DNA of 6,339 nucleotides from SCGC-AAA471-B05 sp032249055. Its GTDB lineage: Archaea; Thermoproteota; Thermoprotei; Gearchaeales; Gearchaeaceae. The stretch covers positions 1-6,339 of the forward strand of contig JAVVGP010000055.1 in assembly GCA_032249055.1 (NCBI GenBank). The letters run 5' to 3'. A program made the position numbers and the translations under genes. This document shows positions 1-5,635 of this stretch, piece after piece. Every line of letters begins with the position of its first letter. Within the stretch, counting starts at the first letter, position 1. The notes beneath the pieces are model-generated. The model was not told where the DNA came from, made no database searches, and was given only the letters and a program-made list of their open reading frames with translations.

Positions 1-2
1 AT

Positions 3-362
3 ATAGATGAGGTTTCAGATTTAGCAGGTGTAGATACTGCTCAAAATCCAGTTGAGACTTTATTAGCTGCTTTAGGTGCTTGTATAATGGTAACTTTTGT
101 GTACAATGCTACTTTAAGGAACATAGAAATTGAAAATTTGGAAATAGCTTTAGAAGGACAAATAGAAAATATTCTTGTTTTTCTTGGGCTGGAAAAAGAA
201 GGCAATCCTGGTTTTAACAATATAAAAATAGACATATATGTTAAGAGCAATGCAGATAAAGAAGTAATAGAAGAAATAGTAAAAGAATCAATAAATGCTT
301 CGCCTGTTGCTGCTACATTGACCAGAAATGTAAACTTGATTCATAGAGTAAAAATTTTCTAA
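3..362 (+). CDS. OsmC/Ohr-family peroxiredoxin-like protein (5' end outside window)
   Basis: The reading frame is open from the left edge and ends at TAA 360-362, giving 119 visible residues of a protein whose N-terminus lies outside the window. OsmC-family proteins are small cytoplasmic dimers that reduce organic hydroperoxides with cysteine thiols. The diagnostic segment is NPVETLLAALGACIMVTF (about 48-101), which carries the peroxidatic cysteine (TGT 81-83) at the start of the central helix; the C-terminal motif SPVAATLTRNV is at about 300-332. In classical OsmC and Ohr a second cysteine directly precedes that Pro-Val; here it is serine (TCG 300-302), and there is no other cysteine in the visible part. 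It therefore resembles the one-cysteine OsmC-like subgroup, whose substrates are poorly known. An ATG at 87 is internal to the helix and is not the true start. The stop overlaps the next gene's ATG by one base, suggesting translational coupling to the DNA glycosylase. Confidence 0.85.
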   Translation: MDEVSDLAGVDTAQNPVETLLAALGACIMVTFVYNATLRNIEIENLEIALEGQIENILVFLGLEKEGNPGFNNIKIDIYVKSNADKEVIEEIVKESINASPVAATLTRNVNLIHRVKIF

Positions 363-1096
363 TGGAAGGACCTTCTGTTAAAGCATTGTCTATAAAGCTA
401 TCTTCTTTTATCAATGAGATAATAAATGACGCTAAAGGAAATGCAAAGATAAATTATGATGAAATTAAAAATAAAAAAATAAATAACATATTTAGCATAG
501 GAAAAAATTTATTTTTTAAAATAAATAATAAATATTTAAAAATTCATTTTCTTATGTATGGAAGTATAAGAATAAATTCATTTAAAAAAATGAAAGAAAG
601 ATTATCTTTAATAACAAATAAAGGATTTATAAATTTTTATAATTGTTCAGTTAAAATTATTGATGAAAAAGAATTTAAGGAAAATTTTGATGAAGAACTA
701 GATATAGTATCAGAAAAATGGAATTTTGAGAAAATTTTAAATTTAATTCAAAAGTATAAAAATCAATATATATGTGATGTATTACTTTACCAAGAAGTTT
801 TTGCAGGAGTAGGAAACATAATTAAAAATGAAGCATTATTTTTAGCCAAGGTTCATCCTTTAAGCATTATAGAAAAAATACCTGAAAATGTTTTAAGAAA
901 TATAATTCTTCAAACTAGGAATTTTTCTTTAAAATTTCTCGAAACAAGATTAAATAATGAGTCTCTTAAAAAATATTTAAATGTTTATAGAATTAAAAAT
1001 TGTAAATATTGTAATAATAATATTAAAATAAAAAAATTAGGATCATTAAATAGGATTTCCTTTTATTGTGAAAAATGTCAGATTTTATATTCATAA
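362..1096 (+). CDS. Fpg/Nei-family DNA glycosylase/AP lyase with zinc finger
   Basis: This is a 244-residue base-excision-repair enzyme of the Fpg/MutM-Nei superfamily, which removes oxidised bases and nicks the resulting AP site. Three landmarks support the call. The N-terminus MEGPSVK holds the catalytic Glu (residue 2). Helix-two-turn-helix segment GVGNIIKNEALF starts at residue 149, with the conserved Asn152. A C-terminal zinc finger has Cys214, Cys217, Cys236 and Cys239, with Arg231 before the second pair as in family members. Lys48 (SIGKNL) and His62 (HFLMYG) match the conserved domain-one lysine and hairpin. Oddly, the nucleophilic proline normally following Met is missing: the protein reads M-E-G-P rather than M-P-E-G-P, and no upstream start restores it. 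The ATG overlaps the OsmC stop (TAATG). The gene is very poor in G and C and rich in Lys/Asn/Ile compared with its neighbours. Substrate range (8-oxoG or oxidised pyrimidines) cannot be decided; the EGP form is closer to Nei. Confidence 0.88.
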   Translation: MEGPSVKALSIKLSSFINEIINDAKGNAKINYDEIKNKKINNIFSIGKNLFFKINNKYLKIHFLMYGSIRINSFKKMKERLSLITNKGFINFYNCSVKIIDEKEFKENFDEELDIVSEKWNFEKILNLIQKYKNQYICDVLLYQEVFAGVGNIIKNEALFLAKVHPLSIIEKIPENVLRNIILQTRNFSLKFLETRLNNESLKKYLNVYRIKNCKYCNNNIKIKKLGSLNRISFYCEKCQILYS

Positions 1097-1103
1097 TTAA
1101 GTA

Positions 1104-1113
1104 TTTATATTTT
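1104..1113 (+). promoter_or_regulatory. TATA-like box for the 1133 gene
   Basis: TTTATATTTT is centred about 26 bases before the ATG at 1133. That spacing is expected for an archaeal leaderless transcript. It lies in the 36-base gap after the glycosylase stop, so the downstream gene may be transcribed separately. In such AT-rich DNA the match alone is weak. Confidence 0.45.
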
Positions 1114-1132
1114 GTAGTTTGAAAATTATTTG

Positions 1133-1603
1133 ATGTATTTCTTAGAATGGAAAGAGAAAGAAAATCAGTATTGGATGAAGAAGTGTGAAGAATGCTGGAG
1201 TTCTTATATTAAAGGAATTCAGCATAAAAATTCTTTAAAATGCTGGAAATTAGGAATTCCTTTCTCTTCCATTAAGAATTTAAATGAAGCTATAAAGATA
1301 ATTGATAAGATAATTGAGGAATTTAAAAATGTAACATATAAATATTCAAAAAATTTTGGAATACTAAAAATAATATCTAAAGGGATAATAATAATTTACT
1401 TTGAAAGTAAAATTGATATGCTAAAATTTATAATAAAATTTAAAAAAGAAGCTAGAGATATATTAAAGGATGCAAGTTTTTTAGATAATTTATTTTATAA
1501 ATTCATTGTAAATACCAATAAAATTGACAATCATTTTTATTATAGGCGCGGATGCCCTGAATATGATTTTAAATTTGGAAGTTGGAGAAAATGGAAAAGT
1601 TAA
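1133..1603 (+). CDS. Uncharacterised Trp/Cys-containing protein
   Basis: I do not recognise this 156-residue protein. ATG 1133 is preferred over the adjacent in-frame TTG at 1130 because it is a stronger start and lies at the expected distance from the TATA-like box. The N-terminal third is rich in tryptophan (Trp6, 14, 22, 38) and has Cys18-x2-Cys21 and Cys37. The middle alternates Ile/Lys-rich predicted helix and strand, including the strongly hydrophobic stretch IISKGIIIIYF. The C-terminus has RRGCPEYDF with Cys141, then Trp151 and Trp154. Four cysteines at 18, 21, 37 and 141 could bind a metal, but this is inference. There is no signal peptide or convincing membrane segment. The composition is as AT-rich as the preceding glycosylase gene, and the gene lies between DNA repair and methionine synthesis genes, neither of which indicates a role. 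The clean frame and promoter suggest a real gene, probably of narrow archaeal distribution. Confidence 0.65.
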   Translation: MYFLEWKEKENQYWMKKCEECWSSYIKGIQHKNSLKCWKLGIPFSSIKNLNEAIKIIDKIIEEFKNVTYKYSKNFGILKIISKGIIIIYFESKIDMLKFIIKFKKEARDILKDASFLDNLFYKFIVNTNKIDNHFYYRRGCPEYDFKFGSWRKWKS

Positions 1604-1610
1604 TATTTTT
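1600..1610 (+). promoter_or_regulatory. TATA-like box for metE-type gene
   Basis: TTAATATTTTT is centred about 26 bases upstream of ATG 1631 and overlaps the stop codon of the preceding gene (1601-1603). There is no Shine-Dalgarno sequence in the 27-base gap, so a leaderless transcript starting at or next to the ATG is likely. The match is only suggestive because the surroundings are AT-rich. Confidence 0.4.
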
Positions 1611-1630
1611 GAAGCATTAATTACCTTTCA

Positions 1631-2803
1631 ATGGAAAAATTGTTTCCTGTAACTGTAGTTGGTTCATGGCCAAGACCAAAATGGCTTCTTGAAGCGTTAA
1701 AGAAAAAAAGAGAGGGAAAAATTTCTCATGAAGAATTTGAAAGTATCGCAGATGATGCAGTTTTAATAGCTATTAAATATCAAGAGGATGCAGGAATAGA
1801 TATAATAAGTGATGGTGAACAAAGAAGAGATAATTTTTATTCCTTTGTTGCTGATAAAATAGAAGGAATTGAATTGAAAACTGTTGCAGAATTTATAGAC
1901 TTTGTAGAAGATAAAGCTTCTTTTGAAGAATTGTTAAGAAGATTAGATGTCCCTGCTTTTGCCATAAGAAGTCCCATTGTTACAAATTACATTAAAAAGA
2001 AAACCTATTTAGCTTTAAATGAAGCTCAATTTTTAAAAAGACATACAAATAAAAAGATAAAAGTAGCTTTACCTGGACCTTATCTGTTAACAAGGTCTTC
2101 ATGGATTAAAGGAATTTCTGATAAATATTATAAAGAAAAGGAAGATCTGGCTGAAGAATTTGCTAAAATATTAAGAGAAGAAATAATAGCTTTAAGAGAT
2201 GCAGGAGTAGATTTTGTTCAATTAGATGAGCCTGTTTTAATGGAAGTATTATATGGACCAGAGTTATCAGCACAAACTTTTATGTGTGCAGCTTTAACAG
2301 CTAAGGAAAATCCAAGAGATGAATTAAATTTTGCGGTAGAAATTTTGAATAAAACGGTTCAAGGAATATCTGGAGTAAAAATAGGTGTTCATGTTTGTAG
2401 GGGAAATTGGAGTAAGCAGGAAGAAGCTTTATTAAAAGGAGATTACTATCCTTTACTTCCATTCCTTTTAGAAATGAAAGTTGATCAGTATGTTTTAGAG
2501 TTTGCAACGAAGAGGGCAGGAGACATAGATGTTTTCAAAGACTATCCTACAAATAAAGAATTAGGACTGGGTGTTGTTAACCCTAGAACTGATGAATTGG
2601 AAAAAGTAGAAGAAATTGTTTCTCAAGTTGAAAAAGCTTTGAAATATTTTGATGTAAATAGAATATATTTGAATCCTGATTGTGGCTTTGGTACCTTTGC
2701 AGAGGTACCTATAACTACTCCTCAGATAGCCTTTGAAAAATTAAAGATTATGAGAAAGGCAGCAGAAATTTTGAGGAAAAAATACGGTGAGAAGTTTACA
2801 TAA
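1631..2803 (+). CDS. metE: Core-type cobalamin-independent methionine synthase (MetE family, COG0620)
   Basis: This 390-residue protein corresponds to the C-terminal catalytic barrel of MetE, which transfers a methyl group to homocysteine to make methionine. The zinc ligands of E. coli MetE (His641, Cys643, Glu665, Cys726) have clear counterparts: His254 and Cys256 in GVHVCRGNW, Glu290 in YVLEFATKRAG, and Cys351 in LNPDCGFGT. Other family signatures are VVGSWPRPKWL near residue 9, EQRRDNFYSF around residue 63, LPGPYLLT, VDFVQLDEPVL and GVVNPRTDELE. The N-terminal barrel of full-length MetE (about 750 residues in bacteria) is absent, and no separate gene for it is in this window. Such archaeal core enzymes may take the methyl group from something other than the usual polyglutamylated folate, for example a methyl-corrinoid or another pterin; the sequence cannot settle this. 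The 3' end overlaps the next gene by 17 bases, so the two are probably cotranscribed. The gene symbol follows family usage only. Confidence 0.85.
   Translation: MEKLFPVTVVGSWPRPKWLLEALKKKREGKISHEEFESIADDAVLIAIKYQEDAGIDIISDGEQRRDNFYSFVADKIEGIELKTVAEFIDFVEDKASFEELLRRLDVPAFAIRSPIVTNYIKKKTYLALNEAQFLKRHTNKKIKVALPGPYLLTRSSWIKGISDKYYKEKEDLAEEFAKILREEIIALRDAGVDFVQLDEPVLMEVLYGPELSAQTFMCAALTAKENPRDELNFAVEILNKTVQGISGVKIGVHVCRGNWSKQEEALLKGDYYPLLPFLLEMKVDQYVLEFATKRAGDIDVFKDYPTNKELGLGVVNPRTDELEKVEEIVSQVEKALKYFDVNRIYLNPDCGFGTFAEVPITTPQIAFEKLKIMRKAAEILRKKYGEKFT
2773..2776 (+). promoter_or_regulatory. Possible ribosome binding site for the 2787 GTG start
   Basis: GAGG sits 10 bases before the GTG at 2787, inside the end of the methionine synthase gene. 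It matches the anti-Shine-Dalgarno end of archaeal 16S rRNA. An internal operon gene cannot be leaderless, so this site supports GTG 2787 as the start; no ATG, and no other plausible start, is available before the hydrophobic N-terminal segment. Confidence 0.45.
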
Positions 2804-3956
2804 GATAATTATAATTTTAATTCTTGTAATAATAATATCTTCAGTTTTATTTTATTTTAGTAACTATAGCGTAAACGTTCAAGGTTATGATATTATTAAT
2901 GTAGTTACAAATTTAGATACTCCTTGGTCTTTAGCATTTTCTAAAAACGGAATTCTATTTTTTACTGAAAGACCTGGTTATGTTAAAGCTTTTTATAACA
3001 ATACATTAATTAACTTAAAAGTTGAAAATTTAAACGTAAAAGAAATAGGTGAAGGTGGATTATTGGGAATAGCTTTGGATCCTAATTTTCCTAATTCGCC
3101 ATATATTTATTTGTATTATACTTATGAGGAGGGAAATCTTTGGAATAGAGTTGTAAGATATAAGTTTGAAAATTGGTCTTTAGTAAATCAGAAAATTTTA
3201 ATAGATAAAATACCTGCTGCTACGTTACATAATGGTGGAAGAATAAAATTTGGTCCAGATGGAAAATTATATATAACAACTGGAGATGCTACACAAAGGG
3301 ATTTAGCTCAAGATATAAATAGTCTAGCTGGAAAAATTTTAAGAATAAATCATGATGGAAGCATTCCTGAAGATAATCCTTTTCCAAATTCACCTGTTTA
3401 TAGCTATGGCCATAGAAATCCCCAAGGAATTGATTGGTTTGATAATTTAATGTTTTCAAGCGAACATGGTCCTAGTGGAGAGCTTGGTTATGCGCATGAT
3501 GAAATTAATTTTATTATTAAAGGAGCAAATTATGGATGGCCAATTGTTGTAGGAATTTCCAATGATAAAAGATTTAAAGATCCAATTTTAGATACTGGAG
3601 AAGAAACATGGGCACCTTCAGGAATTAGTTTTTATAAAGGAAATATATATCCTGAACTTAAAAATAAACTTTTGGTAGCTACTTTAAGAGGAAAACATTT
3701 AAGAATAATAGAAATTGACTTTAAAGAAATAAAGGTTCTTAATCATTATGCAATTTTAAGCAATATGTTAGGTAGAATAAGGGATGTTGTAGAAGGTCCT
3801 GATGGTTATATTTATATAGCAACAAGCAATAAAGATGGAAGAGGAATACCAGCTTTAGATGATGATAGGATTGTAAAGCTTATTCCTAAAAATACTAAAG
3901 CCTATTTGAATATTAACTTAATTTTTTATGCAATTTTTGTTAGAGAAAAAAATTAA
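2787..3956 (+). CDS. PQQ-dependent aldose sugar dehydrogenase-like beta-propeller protein, membrane-anchored or exported
   Basis: This 389-residue protein belongs to the glucose/sorbosone dehydrogenase (soluble PQQ glucose dehydrogenase) family, which oxidises aldose sugars to lactones. It starts at GTG with a short basic N-terminus (Arg2, His5, Lys6) and a hydrophobic stretch at residues 7-24, a signal peptide or anchor that would place the propeller outside the membrane. Consistent with that, it has no cysteine and several N-x-S/T sequons (for example Asn26). Family landmarks in order: TPWSLAF; GEGGLLGIALDPNF; LHNGGRIKFGPDGKLY with the catalytic-type His148; YGHRNPQGI with Arg210, the usual PQQ contact; EHGP at 226-229 and DEIN at 238-241; GANYGWP; APSGISFY; and the closing motif GRIRDVVEGPDGYIY followed by DDDRIVKL. 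The last 18 or so residues, including LNINLIFYAIFV, extend past the usual end and are unexplained. PQQ use is inferred from the family; no PQQ biosynthesis genes are visible. It overlaps the methionine synthase by 17 bases. Confidence 0.88.
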   Translation: MRSLHKIIIILILVIIISSVLFYFSNYSVNVQGYDIINVVTNLDTPWSLAFSKNGILFFTERPGYVKAFYNNTLINLKVENLNVKEIGEGGLLGIALDPNFPNSPYIYLYYTYEEGNLWNRVVRYKFENWSLVNQKILIDKIPAATLHNGGRIKFGPDGKLYITTGDATQRDLAQDINSLAGKILRINHDGSIPEDNPFPNSPVYSYGHRNPQGIDWFDNLMFSSEHGPSGELGYAHDEINFIIKGANYGWPIVVGISNDKRFKDPILDTGEETWAPSGISFYKGNIYPELKNKLLVATLRGKHLRIIEIDFKEIKVLNHYAILSNMLGRIRDVVEGPDGYIYIATSNKDGRGIPALDDDRIVKLIPKNTKAYLNINLIFYAIFVREKN

Positions 3957-4447
3957 ATTAATTGTAATACAGTAGCAAGTCTTTCTTTTATTTCTTTAAT
4001 TTTGTTCTTAAGTTCCTCATTTTCTTGGGATAATTTGTTTATTTGATTTTTCAATTCTTCAATTTGAGGTTCAGAAATTTTTCTACATTCTTCTTCCGTA
4101 TAATATCTGTTTATTTTTATGTTATCAAACTTTATCTTTTTTTCAACATCATCATATTCTGCTTCTACGGTTATTCTTACTACATCAAGCTTTCCTATTT
4201 TATACTGATTTACTAAAATATCATACAATTGCTTATTTAATTCTGCAACATCTCTTATAACAATATCTTTAGGAGCTAACTTGCTAAACGTAACTAAAGC
4301 TACTCTTCTTAATTTATCAGCATATCTTGCTGCAATAATTAAACCTGTACTTAATTCAAATCTATTTTTTCCTATTGCAGATGCTCTTGCGGTGGTTTGC
4401 TCATATTCTTCCGCTCTTTCGAGATCTCTTTTTACCTCTTCTTCCAT
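3953..4447 (-). CDS. DUF2258-type archaeal coiled-coil protein with C-terminal leucine zipper (paralogue A)
   Basis: This 164-residue protein appears to belong to the crenarchaeal DUF2258 coiled-coil family. ATG at 4447 is preferred over an in-frame TTG at 4450. Residues 1-30 are charged and predicted helical. A globular domain (about 31-118) has TGLIIAARYADKLRR (34-48), then LNKQLYDILV and KLDVVRITVE. The tail from about 127 is a clean heptad repeat: Ile129, Leu132, Ile136, Leu139, Asn143, Leu146, Ile150, Ile153, Leu157, Val160 at a/d positions. Asn at one a position is typical of parallel dimeric zippers, so a dimer is likely. The small domain plus leucine zipper resembles ThermoDBP, the single-stranded DNA-binding protein of Thermoproteales, and its relatives; this is a hypothesis from architecture, not a proven homology. 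A paralogue without the zipper is encoded at 5810-6160. The stop overlaps that of the convergent dehydrogenase gene. It probably has its own promoter behind the hydrolase gene. Confidence 0.8.
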   Translation of the reverse strand: MEEEVKRDLERAEEYEQTTARASAIGKNRFELSTGLIIAARYADKLRRVALVTFSKLAPKDIVIRDVAELNKQLYDILVNQYKIGKLDVVRITVEAEYDDVEKKIKFDNIKINRYYTEEECRKISEPQIEELKNQINKLSQENEELKNKIKEIKERLATVLQLI

Positions 4448-4466
4448 CAATAAATATTAAGAATTC

Positions 4467-4478
4467 AAAATAAAAAAA
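4467..4478 (-). promoter_or_regulatory. TATA-like box for DUF2258 paralogue A; may also end the hydrolase transcript
   Basis: On the minus strand this reads TTTTTTTATTTT, centred about 25 bases upstream of ATG 4447, as expected for a leaderless archaeal promoter. The same run of seven T residues lies just after the hydrolase stop (4493-4495) and could act as a T-rich archaeal terminator for that gene. The dual role is inference. Confidence 0.4.
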
Positions 4479-4492
4479 GTTAATTCAAAGAA

Positions 4493-5368
4493 TTATTCTA
4501 AGTATTTTGGTGGCTTTGGATATTTTTCCCAGAATTTGGTATCGTGACTAATTATTACTTTAGCATTTGGCCTTCTGGCCCAAAGCTTAATTTTTTTAGT
4601 ATTTGATATATATTCTTCTTTATTTTCTAATAACCAACCTTTGTTTTCTAACTCATATTCTTCAAACAAATGGAAAAAATCTCCTGCAAAGATATAAGTA
4701 TTCCCTGCATCAGTAACCACCTTTAATATGACATGTCCTGGTGTATGACCTCCTGAAAAATGAATCTCAACTCCTGGAAGTAGTTCCAAAAATTCTCCTT
4801 CGATTATATGCCAGTTTGCTCCTTTTAAAGCCATAAGGTCCAGCTCTAAATATCCGCCTCCTTTATTCATCCATATTCTATATAAAGCTGCCTGCAATTC
4901 CTTTTTATGTACAATTAAAGGAGTATTATGGTCTTTAAATACATAAGCTTGTCCTATATGATCTAAGTGCAGGTGAGAAAGAACAATGAAGTGGATATCG
5001 CTTGTTTTCAATCCTATTTTTCCAAGTTGTTTTTCTACAGTATTCTCATCCTTATTAAAATTTGTTACAGGAAAAACATCAAAAACAGGCTTAGGCCATT
5101 TTTCAGCAGCTTCGGGATGCACACCTGTATCAAAAAGTATATTTCCGTCTTTATGCTCTATTAAAGCACCTGTAACAGGTATATCAACCCATTCTGTTAC
5201 TTTAGCTACTCCTCTTTCCATTATTGTTGCAGGATCCGGTATAAACCAGCCTTTTTCTCCTGCTAACCAGCCGTAATCTAAGAGAAAGATTCTTTTTACT
5301 CCTGTTTTCATTAAGTATTTAATTTTTTTAAGATTAAAATTTTTTAAGGTAAAATCTTCTTTAAACAT
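4493..5368 (-). CDS. Metallo-beta-lactamase-fold hydrolase, AHL-lactonase (AiiA)-like
   Basis: This 291-residue cytoplasmic protein is a dinuclear-metal MBL-fold hydrolase most like N-acyl-homoserine lactonases. The metal ligands are all visible: SHLHLDHIGQA gives His132, His134, Asp136 and His137; GGHTPGH gives His208; GDFFH gives the bridging Asp230; and VIISHDTKFW gives His275. The N-terminal strands (TGALIEHKDGNILFDTG) also fit. Bacillus AiiA has Tyr194 three residues after the bridging Asp; here that position is His233, so catalysis or substrate may differ. No AHL synthase is visible, and many lactonases in this family also accept unrelated lactones; a link to sugar lactones from the PQQ dehydrogenase is possible but speculative. 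The start at ATG 5368 has a TAA just upstream in frame. ATG 5311 (Met20) aligns better with the AiiA N-terminus, so the first 19 Lys-rich residues may not be translated. The next gene on the strand follows after 45 bases. Confidence 0.85.
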   Translation of the reverse strand: MFKEDFTLKNFNLKKIKYLMKTGVKRIFLLDYGWLAGEKGWFIPDPATIMERGVAKVTEWVDIPVTGALIEHKDGNILFDTGVHPEAAEKWPKPVFDVFPVTNFNKDENTVEKQLGKIGLKTSDIHFIVLSHLHLDHIGQAYVFKDHNTPLIVHKKELQAALYRIWMNKGGGYLELDLMALKGANWHIIEGEFLELLPGVEIHFSGGHTPGHVILKVVTDAGNTYIFAGDFFHLFEEYELENKGWLLENKEEYISNTKKIKLWARRPNAKVIISHDTKFWEKYPKPPKYLE

Positions 5369-5388
5369 TTGCAGAATTTATGTTGGTT

Positions 5389-5400
5389 TAATTTATTCAA
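5389..5400 (-). promoter_or_regulatory. TATA-like element for the hydrolase gene start at 5368
   Basis: Reading on the minus strand, TTGAATAAATTA is centred about 26 bases before ATG 5368, matching the leaderless spacing seen for other genes here. It is a weak TATA match. A second candidate, TATAAAACTTTC at 5458-5447 on the same strand, would give a leader of roughly 60 bases. Confidence 0.3.
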
Positions 5401-5424
5401 ATAACTAATAGGTTCAGCCTTTAA

Positions 5425-5453
5425 AGATTCATAATCTAACTTTGAAGAAAGTT
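5425..5453. repeat. Two adjacent short inverted repeats, possible operator
   Basis: AGATT-cat-AATCT (5425-5437) is followed directly by AACTTT-gaag-AAAGTT (5438-5453). Both are perfect dyads and they abut. They lie about 60-85 bases upstream of the hydrolase start, just beyond its TATA-like element. The size fits a dimeric winged-helix regulator, but small dyads are frequent in AT-rich DNA, so this is a weak call. Confidence 0.3.
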
Positions 5454-5533
5454 TTATAGTTTATTCGAGATTTCTGCCTTTATCTTAAGCAAACAATATA
5501 TAAAAAAAGGTATTTTTAATATATAAAACTTTC
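5447..5533. repeat. 12-base inverted repeat: TATAAAACTTTC on both strands
   Basis: GAAAGTTTTATA at 5447-5458 is the exact reverse complement of TATAAAACTTTC at 5522-5533, and the match stops sharply at both ends. The plus-strand copy points toward the DUF5679 gene and the minus-strand copy toward the hydrolase gene. Each contains a TATA-like core, so they could be matched promoters or binding sites in a divergent control region. The spacing of 63 bases makes a simple hairpin terminator unlikely. Confidence 0.4.
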
Positions 5534-5587
5534 GCTAAAATTTTCTATTTTTTAATTTGTATGTTTACGTAAAAATATGCAAGAAAA

Positions 5588-5604
5588 AGAAAAAGATTTA
5601 TATA
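5588..5604 (+). promoter_or_regulatory. Strong BRE/TATA promoter for the DUF5679 gene
   Basis: A purine-rich BRE-like stretch (AAAAAG, 5590-5595) precedes TTTATATA at 5597-5604. This is the best archaeal promoter match in the window. Initiation about 25 bases downstream would give a short leader of roughly 10 bases before ATG 5636, containing AAGGAAG as a possible weak ribosome contact. A strong promoter fits the biased codon use of the gene. Confidence 0.6.
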
Positions 5605-5635
5605 TTAAATTAAGCATATATTATACAAGGAAGCC

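Larger units (their letters stand above)
5369..5635. other. Divergent intergenic region between hydrolase and DUF5679 genes
   Basis: This 267-base gap is the longest non-coding stretch in the window. It is strongly AT-rich and has no open frame worth calling on either strand, no tRNA-like fold and no clear C/D-box sRNA motif. It does hold promoter elements for both flanking genes and a cluster of inverted repeats listed separately. Two further TATA-like strings (about 5496-5506 and 5517-5528) could drive additional short transcripts, but nothing in the sequence proves one. Confidence 0.7.

Noticed and set aside
41..250. Open frame on the minus strand opposite the OsmC-like gene
   Set aside because: It is antisense to a well-supported conserved coding region, and its translation has no recognisable motif.
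2301..2507. Open frame on the minus strand inside the methionine synthase gene
   Set aside because: It lies opposite the zinc-ligand region of a conserved enzyme; there is no promoter or family resemblance.
2690..2709. Inverted repeat GGTACCT ... AGGTACC
   Set aside because: It falls within conserved coding sequence (GTFAEVP) of the methionine synthase, so the dyad is most simply a codon coincidence and not a terminator or operator.
4967..5276. Two overlapping plus-strand frames opposite the MBL-fold hydrolase
   Set aside because: They are shadows of the metal-binding core of the hydrolase gene on the other strand.
5369..5635. Possible small RNA or short gene in the divergent intergenic region
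   Set aside because: TATA-like strings are present, but there is no C/D-box pair, no tRNA-like fold and no open frame of useful length on either strand; multiple promoter-like strings are expected by chance at this AT content.
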